A stretch of 64,000 bases of DNA from Rhizobium sp. CFBP 8762 (GTDB lineage: Bacteria; Pseudomonadota; Alphaproteobacteria; Rhizobiales; Rhizobiaceae). The stretch's first letter is position 1. Each line of letters starts with the position of its first letter. The translations under genes were made by a program, and so were the position numbers. The stretch spans positions 248,001-312,000 of the forward strand of contig NZ_JACYUD010000001.1 of the NCBI RefSeq assembly GCF_014841565.1, written 5' to 3'. Positions 36,970-47,162 of the stretch are shown one piece after another. The notes under the pieces were generated by a model. The model saw nothing but the letters and a program-made list of their open reading frames with translations, was not told the DNA's origin and ran no database searches.

Positions 36970-38379
36970 TTACCCCGCCAGCGGAAACACCATTCTCACC
37001 GCCAGCCCCCTCGCCGCGCCCTCTTGTGGCTCGCCATCGGCCAGTTCCAGCCGTCCGTGGTGCAGTTCCATCACCGCTTCCACCAGCGAAAGGCCCAAGC
37101 CCGTTCCGGGCTTGCTGCGGCTTTCATCCAGTCGGTAAAAACGCTTAACCACATCGCCCCGCTTGTCAGCAGGTATGCCCGGCCCGTTATCGGTCAGCGT
37201 CAGCACCGCCGTGTTCTCACGGCTTTCCAGTGTTACATGGACCGTTGGTCTGTCACCGTCACCCGCATATTTAATGGCATTGTCGATGAGATTGCCCAGC
37301 GCCTGGCTGATCAGTTCGCGGTTGCCCTGCACACGCACGCCCGGTGCAAGATCGCCAGCACTCAAATGCAGGCCCTCATCGTCTGCAACGGGCTCGTACA
37401 GGTCCACGCAATCCAGCGTGATCTGCGTCAGATCCACTTCCTGCATTTCGGCAACCGCCGAGCCCGCTTCCACACGCGAAATCATCAGCAACGCATTGAA
37501 TGTGCGGATCAACTGGTCCGTATCGCCGATAATGTCTTCCAGCGACGCGCGGTAAGCGCCATCCGTGTCCTCTCCGCTGAGCGCTGCTTCTGCCTTGTTG
37601 CGCAGCCGTGTCAGCGGCGTTTTCAGGTCGTGGGCGATGTTGTCCGAAACCTGCCTCAGCCCTTCGTTCAGCTTTTCGATCCGCTCCAGCATGGCATTCA
37701 GCGATTCCGACATTCGGTCAAACTCATCGCCCGTGCCACTGGCTGGCAAACGTTGTGACAAATCGCCCGCCATGATCTTGGTGCTGGCATCCGACATTCT
37801 ATCGATGCGGCGCAGCGCATTGCGGCCAATGGCGTACCAGATAACCAGCGCGCCCAGCCCCATTACACCCAGCGCCACCATCAGCGATTGGCGCACCAGA
37901 ATGCGGAATTTTTCCGGCTCTGCCAGATCGCGCCCCACCAGCACACGCAAACCGTTGGAGAGCACCAGCACATTGGCAAGCGCCACATGGGGACGCTTGG
38001 TATCTTCCTCCGCATAGCGTTGATAGGGGAAAGGCTCGGAAATCCAGCCCTCATGATCAAATACACCGGGGGCCAGCGAGGCAACATTGCCCGCCAGAAT
38101 ATCGCCGCTGGGGCTGGCAATGACATACAGATTTGCGCCCGGCTGGCGCGCCCGCCGCTCCAGCGTTTTGACCAGTCCGTTGATTCCGGAGCGGTTGAAC
38201 ACCTGCTCGATTTGCGCCACTTCCGCGCTCACCGCATCCTGCGTCTGCTGCTCCAGCAGGCTTTCCGACATGGACGTGACGTAAAACACCAGAAACCCGG
38301 CGCACAGCGCAAACAGCAGAACATACAGCAGCGACAGCCGCACCGCCGTTGTTCTCAGCAGAACCTTCAAGCGCCGCAT
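36970..38379 (-). CDS. EnvZ-type sensor histidine kinase downstream of degP
   Basis: A 469-residue kinase starting MRRLKVLLRTTAVRLS. Membrane segments lie at about 12-35 and 168-190, with a periplasmic domain between. HAMP follows at about 190-240 (RIDRMSDASTKIMAGDLSQRLP), then HisKA with VSDNIAHDLKTPLTRLRN (phospho-His) and HATPase with ALGNLIDNAIKYAGDG and GTGLGLSLVEAVMELHHG. It starts five bases after the regulator stop. The order degP-regulator-kinase suggests the pair senses envelope stress and controls DegP. That role is inferred from position. Confidence 0.88.
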   Translation of the reverse strand: MRRLKVLLRTTAVRLSLLYVLLFALCAGFLVFYVTSMSESLLEQQTQDAVSAEVAQIEQVFNRSGINGLVKTLERRARQPGANLYVIASPSGDILAGNVASLAPGVFDHEGWISEPFPYQRYAEEDTKRPHVALANVLVLSNGLRVLVGRDLAEPEKFRILVRQSLMVALGVMGLGALVIWYAIGRNALRRIDRMSDASTKIMAGDLSQRLPASGTGDEFDRMSESLNAMLERIEKLNEGLRQVSDNIAHDLKTPLTRLRNKAEAALSGEDTDGAYRASLEDIIGDTDQLIRTFNALLMISRVEAGSAVAEMQEVDLTQITLDCVDLYEPVADDEGLHLSAGDLAPGVRVQGNRELISQALGNLIDNAIKYAGDGDRPTVHVTLESRENTAVLTLTDNGPGIPADKRGDVVKRFYRLDESRSKPGTGLGLSLVEAVMELHHGRLELADGEPQEGAARGLAVRMVFPLAG

Positions 38380-38384
38380 TGGTA

Positions 38385-39071
38385 TCAGTCGCTTTTCATC
38401 ATGTAACCGGCCCCGCGCACGGTGCGCAGCAGCGGCTGGTCGAAATCTTTTTCGATCTTGCCGCGCAGGCGCGATACGTGCACGTCGATCACATTGGTCT
38501 GTGGATCGAAGTGGTAGTCCCACACATGCTCCAGCAGCATGGTGCGCGTGACCACCTGTCCAGCATTCTTCATAAGATATTCCAGCAGGCGGAATTCCCG
38601 CGGCTGCAACAGGATTTCCCGGCCTTGCCGGCGCACGGAATGCGACAGCCGGTCCAGTTCCAAATCGCCCACGCGGTACACCATGTCCTGCTCCGGCGCG
38701 CCCTTGCGGCGGCCAAGCACCTCCACCCGCGCCAGAAGCTCGCTGAAGGCATAGGGTTTGGGCAGGTAGTCATCCCCACCCGCGCGCAGGCCCGTTACCC
38801 GGTCATCCACCTGGCCCAGCGCCGACAGGATCAGCACCGGGGTGTGCACGCCCTTGGCTCTCAATTCGGAAATGACGGATAGCCCATCGCGACGCGGCAG
38901 CATCCGGTCCACCACCAGCACGTCATAGCTGTTTTCGCTGGCCATGAAGAGACCGCCTTCACCATCGCTGGCATGGTCGCTGACGATACCTGCCTCACGA
39001 AACGCTTTTGTCAGATAGGCGGCGGCTTCCACATCGTCTTCAATGATTAAAATCTTCATGTCGTCGACCAT
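38385..39071 (-). CDS. OmpR-family response regulator downstream of degP
   Basis: A 228-residue regulator. The receiver domain has LIIEDDVEAAAYL, the acceptor Asp in VLVVDRMLPRRDG, ILSALG and LPKPYAF. The C-terminal winged helix has LLQPREFRLLEYLMKNAGQVVTRTMLLEHVW and NVIDVHVSRLRGKI. An inner Met at 39059 is an alternative start. It lies between degP and its kinase, all on the minus strand, with a palindromic element in the gap after degP. Confidence 0.9.
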   Translation of the reverse strand: MVDDMKILIIEDDVEAAAYLTKAFREAGIVSDHASDGEGGLFMASENSYDVLVVDRMLPRRDGLSVISELRAKGVHTPVLILSALGQVDDRVTGLRAGGDDYLPKPYAFSELLARVEVLGRRKGAPEQDMVYRVGDLELDRLSHSVRRQGREILLQPREFRLLEYLMKNAGQVVTRTMLLEHVWDYHFDPQTNVIDVHVSRLRGKIEKDFDQPLLRTVRGAGYMMKSD

Positions 39072-39210
39072 AACGCGGGACCCGTACGCTCACAACTGGC
39101 TCTGTCTTCCATCATAGAAAAACGGCACCACACGATGTGCCGGGTGGTGCAAAGCATTGGCTCGAAAATCCCGGTCGATTTTCGCAAAGCCGATGCGTAA
39201 CATCAAAAAG

Positions 39211-39250
39211 TGAGAGCACCGTGCATTCGTAAGAATGCCCGGCGCTCTCA
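39211..39250. repeat. palindromic repeat / possible terminator after degP
   Basis: TGAGAGCACCGTGCATTC and GAATGCCCGGCGCTCTCA form a long imperfect hairpin five bases after the degP stop. It is related to the element at 8654-8693. It could limit read-through from degP into the two-component genes. Confidence 0.6.
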
Positions 39251-39255
39251 TTGCA

Positions 39256-40851
39256 TCAGCTACCCTTGATCGGCAGCGCCACGAAGCGGATGCCATTTTC
39301 AGCCTGTACCTGGAACAGTGCCTTGGTGCGCCCTTCCTTCTGGGCCTTGTCCAGCACGGACTGGATATCAGCGGCCGACTTCACGGTCTGGTTGTTGACC
39401 GATACAATCGTATCGCCCTCCTTCAGTCCCTTGTCGCTGGCGTCGGAGTCCGGATCGACGGACGAGATCGTCACGCCCTTGCCGTTTTCCGCAGGAGAGA
39501 CGCTGAAGCCCAGTTCTTCCATGGCCTGCTCGCTGGCAGGCTTGTCGGCAGTGTCGGGCGCTGTCTCGGTGTTGTCGGTGGCCTTCTTGTCATCGGGCAA
39601 TGCACCGATTTCCAGCTTCACGCCTTCCGATTTGCCATTGCGCCACAGTGTCACATCCGCCGTGGAGCCGGGGCGGAGGTTGGCGACCCGCCGTGCCAGG
39701 TCCTTGGGATCCTTCACCGGCTCGCCATTCAGCGCCGTCACCACATCGCCCTGCTTGATTCCAGCTTTCTCACCCGGCGAGCCCGCTTGTGGCTCCACCA
39801 CCAGCGCGCCGCTGGCATCGGCCAGACCAAGCGATTCCGCAATATCCTTCGTCACAGGCTGAATCTGCACGCCCAGCCAGCCACGCGATACGGAGCCGTC
39901 CTTGATCAGGTCTTCAACCACATCCTTGGCAACGGTGGATGGAATGGCAAAGGCGATACCCACATTGCCGCCCGATGGCGAGAAGATTGCCGTGTTAATG
40001 CCGACCACTTCTCCGCTCAAGTTGAAAGTTGGGCCACCCGAATTGCCCCGGTTCACAGCCGCGTCCACCTGCAGGTAATCGTCATAGGGACCGGAGCCGA
40101 TATCACGACCGCGGGCCGAGATAATGCCGGATGTTACCGTGCCACCAAGACCGAAGGGGTTGCCGACGGCCACCACCCAGTCGCCCACGCGCACCTTGCT
40201 GTCATCGGCAAAGCTGACATAGGTGAATTTGCGTTTGTCCTTGTCGTCTACTTTCAGAACGGCGAGGTCTGTGCGGGTGTCCTTGCCCACGAGTTTCGCA
40301 TCCAGTTCCGCACCATCGTTCATGATAACGGTGAAGGCCGCGCCATCGGAAACCACATGATTGTTGGTCACGATGTAGCCGTCTTCGGAGATAAAGAAGC
40401 CGGAGCCCTGCGAAGTCGGACGCAGACGTCCTTCGCGGCGCTCACTGTGCGGACCACGGTCCGGGCGGCCGCGCTCGGCGCGGTCATCACCCCGCCCTTC
40501 GCCCCGTCCTTCACCCTGCGGGCCAAATTCCTTGAAGAAGCGCTTCAACGGGTGATTGTCGGGCAGATCATCAAACCCGCGACCACCGAACTCGAAGCCG
40601 AAGCCATTGTCCGCCTGATCGGAGGTCTTCTCCCGTGACTGAACGCGCACCGAAACAACGGCGGGCGAAACCGCATCTACAACCGTCGCAAAGCTCGGCA
40701 CCTGCGGTGCCTCAACGGTGACGGGCGCGGCAAAGGACTGCATGATCTGCGCAGGAATACCGGTCGACAGCATGACGGCGGCAAGACCTGCGACCGTTGA
40801 TGTCTTCAAAACGGTTCTGAGGGAAGGACGGAAAGATCTGTTCGGTACCAT
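39256..40851 (-). CDS. degP: DegP/HtrA-family periplasmic serine protease
   Basis: A 531-residue protease-chaperone with a signal peptide (residues about 1-42, ending SFAAP). The catalytic triad is H165 (TNNHVVSDG), D195 (TRTDLAVLKV) and S271 (GNSGGPTF). Two PDZ domains follow, about 300-390 (GWLGVQIQPV) and 430-520. A strongly charged insert rich in Arg, Gly, Glu and Asp at about residues 105-140 lies in the LA-loop region. The start at 40851 is preferred, since a reading from 40890 adds basic residues before the signal. Divergent from the small membrane protein gene at 41110. Confidence 0.93.
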   Translation of the reverse strand: MVPNRSFRPSLRTVLKTSTVAGLAAVMLSTGIPAQIMQSFAAPVTVEAPQVPSFATVVDAVSPAVVSVRVQSREKTSDQADNGFGFEFGGRGFDDLPDNHPLKRFFKEFGPQGEGRGEGRGDDRAERGRPDRGPHSERREGRLRPTSQGSGFFISEDGYIVTNNHVVSDGAAFTVIMNDGAELDAKLVGKDTRTDLAVLKVDDKDKRKFTYVSFADDSKVRVGDWVVAVGNPFGLGGTVTSGIISARGRDIGSGPYDDYLQVDAAVNRGNSGGPTFNLSGEVVGINTAIFSPSGGNVGIAFAIPSTVAKDVVEDLIKDGSVSRGWLGVQIQPVTKDIAESLGLADASGALVVEPQAGSPGEKAGIKQGDVVTALNGEPVKDPKDLARRVANLRPGSTADVTLWRNGKSEGVKLEIGALPDDKKATDNTETAPDTADKPASEQAMEELGFSVSPAENGKGVTISSVDPDSDASDKGLKEGDTIVSVNNQTVKSAADIQSVLDKAQKEGRTKALFQVQAENGIRFVALPIKGS

Positions 40852-41109
40852 TCGTTTTGCCTTTCGGGTGCGACTGCCTGACGCTATCATCCGGCACAGT
40901 CGTGAATATCTCTATCGCGGCCAGCGTTTCAACTGCGTCGCTCGGGTTGTTGCCAACCGTTGAGCAAGAGATAGGGCAGTCCACCTTACAGGTCTCTGTC
41001 CGCCACATGAAATTTTGGTAATATGACAGCTAGCCGAACCTGTTCCCGTAGACAATGGACGTAATCTGCATATATTATAATTGTTTAATTTATGTTGATT
41101 GAGGTTTTC

Positions 41110-41421
41110 ATGGCTTTGGCCCCGGAGTTCCAGCTTCTTATCATCAACGCCGTGATTGTAGTCATCGCGTATTTTGGCATTTACCCATCGCTGCACGATT
41201 TAACGTTGAATAAAATTGCAGCAAACGACATCGTACTCACAAGCCTTAGCTTGCTTGTGGCTGGTGGGCTGTTCTGGGGGACAGAGCAAGCGTTTGCGCT
41301 CGTGCTTTTCTCCACCAATTGGTTCTGGTTTTCATTTTTAACTATGTTTTTCATGGAGATACCGCTGTGTATATGGTTCTGCCGCCGCAACGGTATCAAA
41401 CTGATGGAACCGGATAATTAA
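41110..41421 (+). CDS. small three-helix membrane protein, unknown function
   Basis: A 103-residue hydrophobic protein starting MALAPEFQLLIINAVIVVIAYFGIY. Three likely membrane segments lie at about 8-26, 45-62 and 72-90, and the tail is short and basic then polar (CRRNGIKLMEPDN). GAGG lies five bases before this ATG; an in-frame ATG at 41092 is the alternative. It is divergent from degP, with an AT-rich region (TATATTATAATTGTTTAATT) before it that probably contains its promoter. Family not recognised. Confidence 0.55.
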   Translation: MALAPEFQLLIINAVIVVIAYFGIYPSLHDLTLNKIAANDIVLTSLSLLVAGGLFWGTEQAFALVLFSTNWFWFSFLTMFFMEIPLCIWFCRRNGIKLMEPDN

Positions 41422-41422
41422 T

Positions 41423-41714
41423 CCGACTCGAGCGAAGTGAGGATCGAGAAGCATATGGTTTAAGAGTACAGACTTAGAGCGCCGTTTTGTTTCAATCAGA
41501 CGGCTCTCTAAGCCACAAACTGTCAGAAGTAGCATATTGCGAGCATCGCTCACCCTGTGAAAGCCTTTGTGGGAGCGATTGAATCACGGGAAAGGCATTC
41601 AGTGGGCTTAAAGCGTGTCGCAATCTTTCAGATTCGCTCTACACGCTTTAAGCTCTTGTTTTATCGCATACCGGTTTCGCAAAACCGCTTCGCACTTTTG
41701 CGCGACATGCTTTA
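41423..41714. repeat. cluster of short palindromic repeats between the small membrane protein gene and ccmH
   Basis: This 290-base gap holds no gene. It contains four repeat units: 41423-41447, a reverse copy of the TCGATCCTCGCTTCGCTCC element; 41475-41510, TAGAGCGCCG...CGGCTCTCTA; 41607-41652, CTTAAAGCGTGT...ACACGCTTTAAG, a near-perfect hairpin; and 41664-41714, TCGCATACCGGTTTCGC...GCGCGACATGCTTTA, which ends inside the ccmH stop region. Confidence 0.6.
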
Positions 41715-42182
41715 GGATTCCCGCAAAATCCGCTCCAGCTTTTCCTGCTCCTCTGCACTCAGCGGGTCCGGCTCATGTCGCACACGCCGCCGCACGGCAT
41801 AGACCGCCATGGCCACGGCACCGCCTGCCAGCAGCAGGATCGGTGTACCCCACAGAATAAGGGTCTTCCCCTCAAACCGGGGTTTCAGCAGCACGAATTC
41901 TCCGTAGCGTGACACCACATAGTTTACCACCGCCTCGTCGCTATCGCCGTTGACCAGCCGCTCGCGCACCAGCACGCGCAGGTCGCGCGCCAGTTCTGCG
42001 TTGGAATCATCGATGGACTGGTTCTGGCACACCATGCAGCGAAATTGCGCGGAAAGAGCCCGCGCCCGCGCCTCAAGGTTCGCATCGGACAAAACCTCAT
42101 CCGGGTTGACCGCCCATGCCGATCCGCAGGTCAAAAACAGCCCGAAGAAGGCCCCGAAGACGGCAATGACAAGCCACCTCAT
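41712..42182 (-). CDS. ccmH: cytochrome c maturation thioredoxin-like protein CcmH/CycL
   Basis: A 156-residue protein with a signal peptide (1-24), the redox motif [10 protein letters not shown] (C49 and C52), and a C-terminal membrane anchor at about 108-130. It keeps apocytochrome c thiols reduced for haem attachment on the periplasmic side. Last gene of the ccmI-ccmE-ccmF-ccmH operon, overlapping ccmF by four bases. Rhizobial literature calls this gene cycL. Confidence 0.93.
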   Translation of the reverse strand: MRWLVIAVFGAFFGLFLTCGSAWAVNPDEVLSDANLEARARALSAQFRCMVCQNQSIDDSNAELARDLRVLVRERLVNGDSDEAVVNYVVSRYGEFVLLKPRFEGKTLILWGTPILLLAGGAVAMAVYAVRRRVRHEPDPLSAEEQEKLERILRES

Positions 42183-44170
42183 TGCGCAGGCTCCGCCACA
42201 AGCCGGGCCTGTTCCCGGCGTTTGCGCGCGGGCGCACCCACGCGCAACCGGCGGTCACTCAGCGACACCACCCCGCCGGCCATCATGAAGAGTGTGCCGC
42301 CCCAGATGAAGAGAATGAAGGGTTTCCACCAGACCCGCACGACAACACCGCCATTGTCCATCTGGTCGCCCAGCGACACATAGAGCTGGCTTGCCCCAAA
42401 TGTCGTGATACCAGCTTCCGTCGTCGGCATCTGCCGTACACTATAAAACCGTTTGGAGGACTCGACCGTCTCGCGCATCACGCCGCCGCGCAGAATGGTG
42501 AATCGGGCGATGGTTTCGGAATAGTTTGGCCCCTGTCCTTCGCGCATGCCGTCAAACCGCAGGCCATAGCCGCCCGCCTCGACAATCTGCCCCGGCTTCA
42601 TCGCCTCCACATGTTCGCTTTGAAACGCCGTTACCGCCACAATGCCGATCAGCGTGACCCCCAGTCCAAGATGTGCCAGCGCCGTGCCAAACACCGAGCG
42701 CGGCAGTCCCGCAAAACGCCGCCACGCCGTGGCCCCCGCCACCTTGCCGATGCCCGCGCGCAGCCAGAGATCGGTGAGCGCGCCCAAAATCATGTAGATA
42801 CCGAGCGCAATCCCCAAGGCGGCCAGAATTGGCCCGCCATTGTGGGCATAATACACACCCATCGCCACCAGCAGGCCAATGGCAGCAGACGCAAACAACC
42901 GCTGCCCCGCCGCCAGCACATCCCCCCGCTTCCACGCCAGCAGCGGGCCAAACGGCACCGCCAGCAAAAGGGGAATCATCAGCAGCCCGAAGGTCATGTT
43001 AAAGAACGGCGCGCCGACCGAGATCTTGTCGTTTGTCAGCGCCTCCAGCAGCAGCGGATACAGCGTGCCGGTCAGCACTGTCGCCGCCGCCGTGGTCAGG
43101 ATGAGATTGTTGAAGACCAGCGCACCCTCGCGCGAGATCGGCGCAAACAACCCGCCTGCCTTCAGCCGCGTCGCACGCAGCGCAAACAGGCTGAACGCGC
43201 CCCCGATAAAGACGATGAGGATCGCCAGAATGAACACGCCCCGGCGCGGATCGGTGGCAAAGGCATGCACGGATGTCAGCACCCCGGAGCGCACCAGAAA
43301 CGTGCCGAGCAGAGACAGCGAAAACGTCATGATCGCCAAAAGCACGGTCCAGATTTTCAGTGCGTTGCGCTTTTCCATTACCAGTGCTGAGTGCAGCAGC
43401 GCGGTGCCTGCCAGCCACGGCATGAAGGACGCATTTTCCACCGGGTCCCAGAACCACCAGCCGCCCCAGCCCAGTTCATAATAGGCCCAGTACGAGCCCA
43501 TGGAAATGCCCGCCGTCAGAAAAGTCCACGCCGCCAGCGTCCACGGCCGCACCCAGCGCGCCCACGCGGCATCAATGCGCCCGTCAATCAGCGCCGCCAC
43601 CGCAAAGGAGAAACACACGGAAAAGCCAACATAGCCGAGATAGAGAAGCGGCGGATGGATTGCCAGCCCGATATCCTGCAATACCGGGTTCAGGTCCTTG
43701 CCCTCCGCCGGTGCCGGTATCAGCCGGGCAAACGGGTTGGATGTCAGCAGAATGAACAGGCTGAATGCAACCGCAATCAGCGCCTGCACCGCCAGCACAT
43801 TGGCCTTCAGCGTATCGGGCAGGTTGCCACCGAACAGCACCACAAGGGCGGAAAAGAACGTGAGGATCAGCAGCCACAGCAGCATGGAGCCTTCATGGTT
43901 TCCCCACACGCCGGAAATCTTGTAAATCATCGGTTTTAGCGAATGCGAGTTTTCCCAAACGTTTTGGACCGAAAAGTCAGAGACGACATAGGCTGTCGTC
44001 AGCACGAAAAACGCGAATGCCACCAGCGCAAAGGTCGCAATCGCCGCGGTCGAACCCACCTTCATCATGCCCGCATCGTGGCGCATGGCACCCACCAGCG
44101 GCACAAGACACTGGATCAGCCCGGTCGCCAGCGCCAGCACCAGCGCGTAATGTCCCAGCTCGATGATCAT
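42179..44170 (-). CDS. ccmF: cytochrome c haem lyase subunit CcmF/CycK
   Basis: A 663-residue polytopic membrane protein with about 15 membrane segments. The haem-handling WWD signature is [19 protein letters not shown]. Further family segments are [24 protein letters not shown] and [24 protein letters not shown]. It joins haem from holo-CcmE to apocytochrome c with CcmH and CcmI. It overlaps both ccmE and ccmH by four bases. Length matches E. coli CcmF (647). Confidence 0.95.
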   Translation of the reverse strand: MIIELGHYALVLALATGLIQCLVPLVGAMRHDAGMMKVGSTAAIATFALVAFAFFVLTTAYVVSDFSVQNVWENSHSLKPMIYKISGVWGNHEGSMLLWLLILTFFSALVVLFGGNLPDTLKANVLAVQALIAVAFSLFILLTSNPFARLIPAPAEGKDLNPVLQDIGLAIHPPLLYLGYVGFSVCFSFAVAALIDGRIDAAWARWVRPWTLAAWTFLTAGISMGSYWAYYELGWGGWWFWDPVENASFMPWLAGTALLHSALVMEKRNALKIWTVLLAIMTFSLSLLGTFLVRSGVLTSVHAFATDPRRGVFILAILIVFIGGAFSLFALRATRLKAGGLFAPISREGALVFNNLILTTAAATVLTGTLYPLLLEALTNDKISVGAPFFNMTFGLLMIPLLLAVPFGPLLAWKRGDVLAAGQRLFASAAIGLLVAMGVYYAHNGGPILAALGIALGIYMILGALTDLWLRAGIGKVAGATAWRRFAGLPRSVFGTALAHLGLGVTLIGIVAVTAFQSEHVEAMKPGQIVEAGGYGLRFDGMREGQGPNYSETIARFTILRGGVMRETVESSKRFYSVRQMPTTEAGITTFGASQLYVSLGDQMDNGGVVVRVWWKPFILFIWGGTLFMMAGGVVSLSDRRLRVGAPARKRREQARLVAEPAQ

Positions 44171-44691
44171 CGGCTTACGCCCTGTTCTGTTTCGGCGCGG
44201 ACTTCCTCGGCTGGGGCGTCCCCACCCTGCAAGTGTTGAGCCTGCACTTTGTCAGCTTGCCCCTTCCACACGCCCTGTTCTTTCAGGCGGTCGGCCACGT
44301 CCTTGGGCATATAGGTTTCGTCATGCTTGGCCAGCACCGTATCGGCCACGAAAACCCCGCTGCCGTCGACGAATTTGCCTTCCGTTACCACCCCCTGCCC
44401 CTCGCGAAACAGGTCTGGCAAAATGCCCTTATAGGTTACGTTCACTGTGCCGACATGGTCCGTGACGCCAAAGGAAACGGTGGAACCCTCGCCGCGCTTC
44501 ACCGTGCCTTCCGCCACCAGCCCGCCCAGCCGTATGCGCGTTTCAGGCGGCACATTCACCTTTTGCAGGTCACCCGGCACATAGAAATAGGCAACCGCCT
44601 GGCTGAACGCGAACATGACCAGAAAAACCGCCGTCGCGAGAAACGCGACGCCCGAACAGATCAAGGTCAGTTTCTTCTGCTTGCGGGTCAA
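44167..44691 (-). CDS. ccmE: haem chaperone CcmE/CycJ
   Basis: A 174-residue periplasmic haem chaperone with an N-terminal membrane anchor (about 8-30) and an OB-fold domain. The haem-binding histidine is H123 in [10 protein letters not shown], with Y127 four residues on, as in the HxxxY form. Family motifs [16 protein letters not shown] and [18 protein letters not shown] are clear. The C-terminal tail of about 45 residues is flexible and polar. It overlaps ccmF and ccmI by four bases each. Confidence 0.95.
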   Translation of the reverse strand: MTRKQKKLTLICSGVAFLATAVFLVMFAFSQAVAYFYVPGDLQKVNVPPETRIRLGGLVAEGTVKRGEGSTVSFGVTDHVGTVNVTYKGILPDLFREGQGVVTEGKFVDGSGVFVADTVLAKHDETYMPKDVADRLKEQGVWKGQADKVQAQHLQGGDAPAEEVRAETEQGVSR

Positions 44692-46136
44692 TTGACAGTA
44701 CCCCCGGACGACAGGCCATCCTGCGCGTCAAAGGTCGTGACATTGCTGGGGTCAAACAGGGGAACAGACGAGCGCTGCACGCCGATAGGCTTCACACCCA
44801 TGGTGCGGCTTCCCTCGTCCTGCAAACCCAGACTGTGTATAATTTGGTCTTGCACCGCCATACCCTGCCCATTTGTCCCCTGTGCATTTGATAGGGACCC
44901 GACACCCGGAACCGCCAACCCCGGCACTCCCAAACCGACGCCCGGATTCAGTACAGGGCCTATGGCCGGCTCCTCGCTATTGTCTGGACGTCCATCGGCC
45001 TGCCGGTCCGCTGGCGTCAATTTCAGTTCCACACCCAGCATTTTCAGTTGCTGCCGTTCCGCGCCGTCGTTTGGAAAGGCCTGCAAGCCCCGTTCTAGCG
45101 CATCAACCGCCTGTCCTCTTTGATTCAGAACAAGCCGGGAGCGCACCAGCCGCAACCACCCCTCGATATCGTCCGGCTGCGCGCGCAATTTGGCATCCAG
45201 CCCATCCACCATGCCCGCGATCATATCGCTGCGCTCCGTTGTCGAAAGGCTTTGCGCTGCGGCTACATCCTGCAGATCAGGCCCCGTCTTGCTGGCCGCC
45301 GCGCCCACCGTCGGTCCGCTTTCCAGCCCCGCCAGTTGCTCCCTCACCAGCGGAACCCATGGCGCATCCGCAGGCGACGATGCCAGAATAGTGTCGAAAG
45401 CCACCCTTGCCTTCGCGCTCTCACCACCCTGTTTCAGGGCCAGCGCCAGAAAGTACCGGGCGCGCGGATCGTTCCGGTCCATCACAAGAGCTTTTTGCAG
45501 CGCCTGCACGGCGTCCCCGGTCACGATGCCATCGTTCACGGCGATAGTCGCTTCGGCAAATCCGCCCAGTTGTTCCGGTGTTTCGCCCAGCAACCGCCCA
45601 GCATTGGCGTAGGCACGCGCAGCCTCTTCCATGCGGCCATTGCGCATATAAATGGGTGCCAGCACAGCCCAGCCTTTTCCATCATCGGGCTTTTGCGCCA
45701 GATGGCTTTCCACCCGCGCAATCATGATATTGATGTCGGTGCCCGCAGGCTCGGCCAGCCGGGCGGCCAGCGGCGCTGCCGGCACACCGGGGCTGCCTGT
45801 CGTCAAGTAAAGACAGAGCCCGATGGCGGGAAGACAGATGAGTACCAGTGCCTGTGCCACCCGGTTCCATCCACGTCCGCCGCCACGCACCCTCGGCGTC
45901 ATATCCTCGCTGGCTTTCAACAGACGTCTGGAAACTTCCGTGCGCGCGGCCTGCGCATCCGGTTCACTGATAATCCCTGCCGCCTGGTCGCGGGTCAGTT
46001 CAGCCAACTGATCGCGGTAGACTTCCGCGTCATAGCCATCGCCCGCAGCCACGTCATCTCTGCGCGTCCACAGCGGCATAAGGAGGAAAACGGCAACAGC
46101 CGCTGTTAAAATGGCAACGAGGATCCAGAACAACAT
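44688..46136 (-). CDS. ccmI: cytochrome c maturation protein CcmI/CycH
   Basis: A 482-residue protein. Two N-terminal membrane segments ([23 protein letters not shown] and [17 protein letters not shown], about residues 95-112) flank a cytoplasmic loop with a leucine-zipper-like [17 protein letters not shown]. The periplasmic part has TPR repeats (for example [21 protein letters not shown]) that hold apocytochrome c. First gene of the operon. The start at 46136 places the first helix at the N-terminus; a longer reading to 46268 runs into the leader of RNA module copy B, which is divergent. Confidence 0.92.
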   Translation of the reverse strand: MLFWILVAILTAAVAVFLLMPLWTRRDDVAAGDGYDAEVYRDQLAELTRDQAAGIISEPDAQAARTEVSRRLLKASEDMTPRVRGGGRGWNRVAQALVLICLPAIGLCLYLTTGSPGVPAAPLAARLAEPAGTDINIMIARVESHLAQKPDDGKGWAVLAPIYMRNGRMEEAARAYANAGRLLGETPEQLGGFAEATIAVNDGIVTGDAVQALQKALVMDRNDPRARYFLALALKQGGESAKARVAFDTILASSPADAPWVPLVREQLAGLESGPTVGAAASKTGPDLQDVAAAQSLSTTERSDMIAGMVDGLDAKLRAQPDDIEGWLRLVRSRLVLNQRGQAVDALERGLQAFPNDGAERQQLKMLGVELKLTPADRQADGRPDNSEEPAIGPVLNPGVGLGVPGLAVPGVGSLSNAQGTNGQGMAVQDQIIHSLGLQDEGSRTMGVKPIGVQRSSVPLFDPSNVTTFDAQDGLSSGGTVN

Positions 46137-46238
46137 GCCGCTCAATACCATTGAGCAGCCCGCACATCCAAGAGCAAAAGCCCATCTCAAGAATATTTGA
46201 GGCGTTTCGCCGCAAGTTGCGAGCGTCCAAGCTTCTGT

Positions 46239-46503
46239 GCGCAACTGCTCAAATTTGTTTCGAACCAATTCCGGTTTGAAAGCTTATAGGCTACAGAAGG
46301 TGCGGAATTGGTCATTTGAGCAGTTCTGGGGCGTCGTAACCCCGCACGTAGTGGTCGTCATAGACCTATAAAGGCACCGCCTCGTCCATTCTATGGCCGG
46401 GGAGGCCTCGGCGTATGTCCAGAGCTTTGGCTTAAAGGCCGAGGCGGTCGCTCTGCGTGCGGCTTACGAACTCCCCGGTCACCAGAGGGAAACCTCGGTG
46501 GCC
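46239..46503 (+). ncRNA. candidate structured leader RNA, module copy B
   Basis: About 265 nt aligned with copies A and C; the most diverged of the three in its 5' half, yet each hairpin remains possible. The first stem is GAATTG/CAGTTC (46305-46310 with 46321-46326) where A and C have GGGACCG pairings. Then GGGG/CCCC (46328-46331 with 46340-46343), GGTC/GACC (46353-46356 with 46363-46366), a perfect ACCGCCTCG/CGAGGCGGT helix (46376-46384 with 46440-46448), CCGGGGAG/CTCCCCGG (46397-46404 with 46471-46478), and GGTCACC-A-GAGG-GAAA-CCTC-GGTGGCC (46477-46503). It ends 25 bases before the small-protein ATG. Confidence 0.6.
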
Positions 46504-46528
46504 GTCTCTCTTTCAGGGGTTCGGCGAA

Positions 46529-46783
46529 ATGGACTTGTATGTTCTGTGGAAAGACCTGCTAACGGCATATCACGCCTCATCAGACTGGATAAAAGCCCTC
46601 TGGCTGGTGATCCCGCCCACGTTTCTGCTGGTGCTGATTGGGATGATCATGTGCTACAAAATCGCCAGCCGGAAACCGGAACCGACGCCGGAGCCTGCCT
46701 ATCCCGCACCGGCGCAGAACAACAAAAGCCCCACGTCACCGCTGCTGGAACAACCGCCAACCGAGCCGCAGCCCTGGGTGTAG
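46529..46783 (+). CDS. small single-pass membrane protein, module copy B
   Basis: An 84-residue paralogue of copy A starting MDLYVLWKDLLTAYHASSDW. The membrane helix IKALWLVIPPTFLLVLIGMIMCY (about 21-43) keeps the double proline. The tail is proline-rich (EPTPEPAYPAPAQ...) and unlike that of copy A. AGGGG lies about eight bases before the ATG. A reading from 46457 exists but would translate the leader's conserved hairpins, so the inner start is used. Copy C follows on the same strand. Confidence 0.7.
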   Translation: MDLYVLWKDLLTAYHASSDWIKALWLVIPPTFLLVLIGMIMCYKIASRKPEPTPEPAYPAPAQNNKSPTSPLLEQPPTEPQPWV

Positions 46784-46809
46784 CAGCCACACAGCCAATC
46801 GTCGTTCAT

Positions 46810-47076
46810 GCGCAAGTGCTGAAATTTTTCGGCCGAACCAATTCCCGTTTGAAGCCTTATGCGCTAGAGATGGTGCGGGACCGGTGAAATGATCGGTCCC
46901 GGGGTGTGAGAACCCCTTTCACAGCGGTCGGTGTTTGACCGTAATAGCACCGCCTCGACCTCTATAGGGCCGGGGAGGCTTCGGCGTATGTCCAGAGCTT
47001 TGGCTTAAAGGCCGGGGCGGTCGCCTGTGGACGACTTCTCACCTCCCCGGTCACCAGAGGGAAACCTCCGGTGACC
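46810..47076 (+). ncRNA. candidate structured leader RNA, module copy C
   Basis: About 267 nt, very close to copy A. Stems: GGGACCG/CGGTCCC (46877-46883 with 46894-46900), GGGG/CCCC (46901-46904 with 46913-46916), CGGTC/GACCG (46925-46929 with 46937-46941), ACCGCCTCG/CGGGGCGGT (46949-46957 with 47013-47021), CCGGGGAG/CTCCCCGG (46970-46977 with 47043-47050), and the GAAA-tetraloop hairpin (47049-47076). Unlike A and B, a palindromic repeat (47085-47133) separates the final hairpin from the ribosome binding site. Confidence 0.6.
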
Positions 47077-47084
47077 AACCCCTT

Positions 47085-47133
47085 AAAAGCATGTCCAGTG
47101 AAAACGGTTGCGTTTTCACGTCCGGACAATGCG
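47085..47133. repeat. RIME-type palindromic repeat inserted in module copy C leader
   Basis: AAAAGCATGTCCAGTGAAAACG, then CGTTTTCACGTCCGGACAATGCG: an inner hairpin GTGAAAACG/CGTTTTCAC within GCATGTCC and GGACAATGC ends. Copies A and B lack it at this place, so it is an insertion relative to them. Confidence 0.7.
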
Positions 47134-47162
47134 ACACAATCAGGAGTTTGAGGAGTTGCGCC

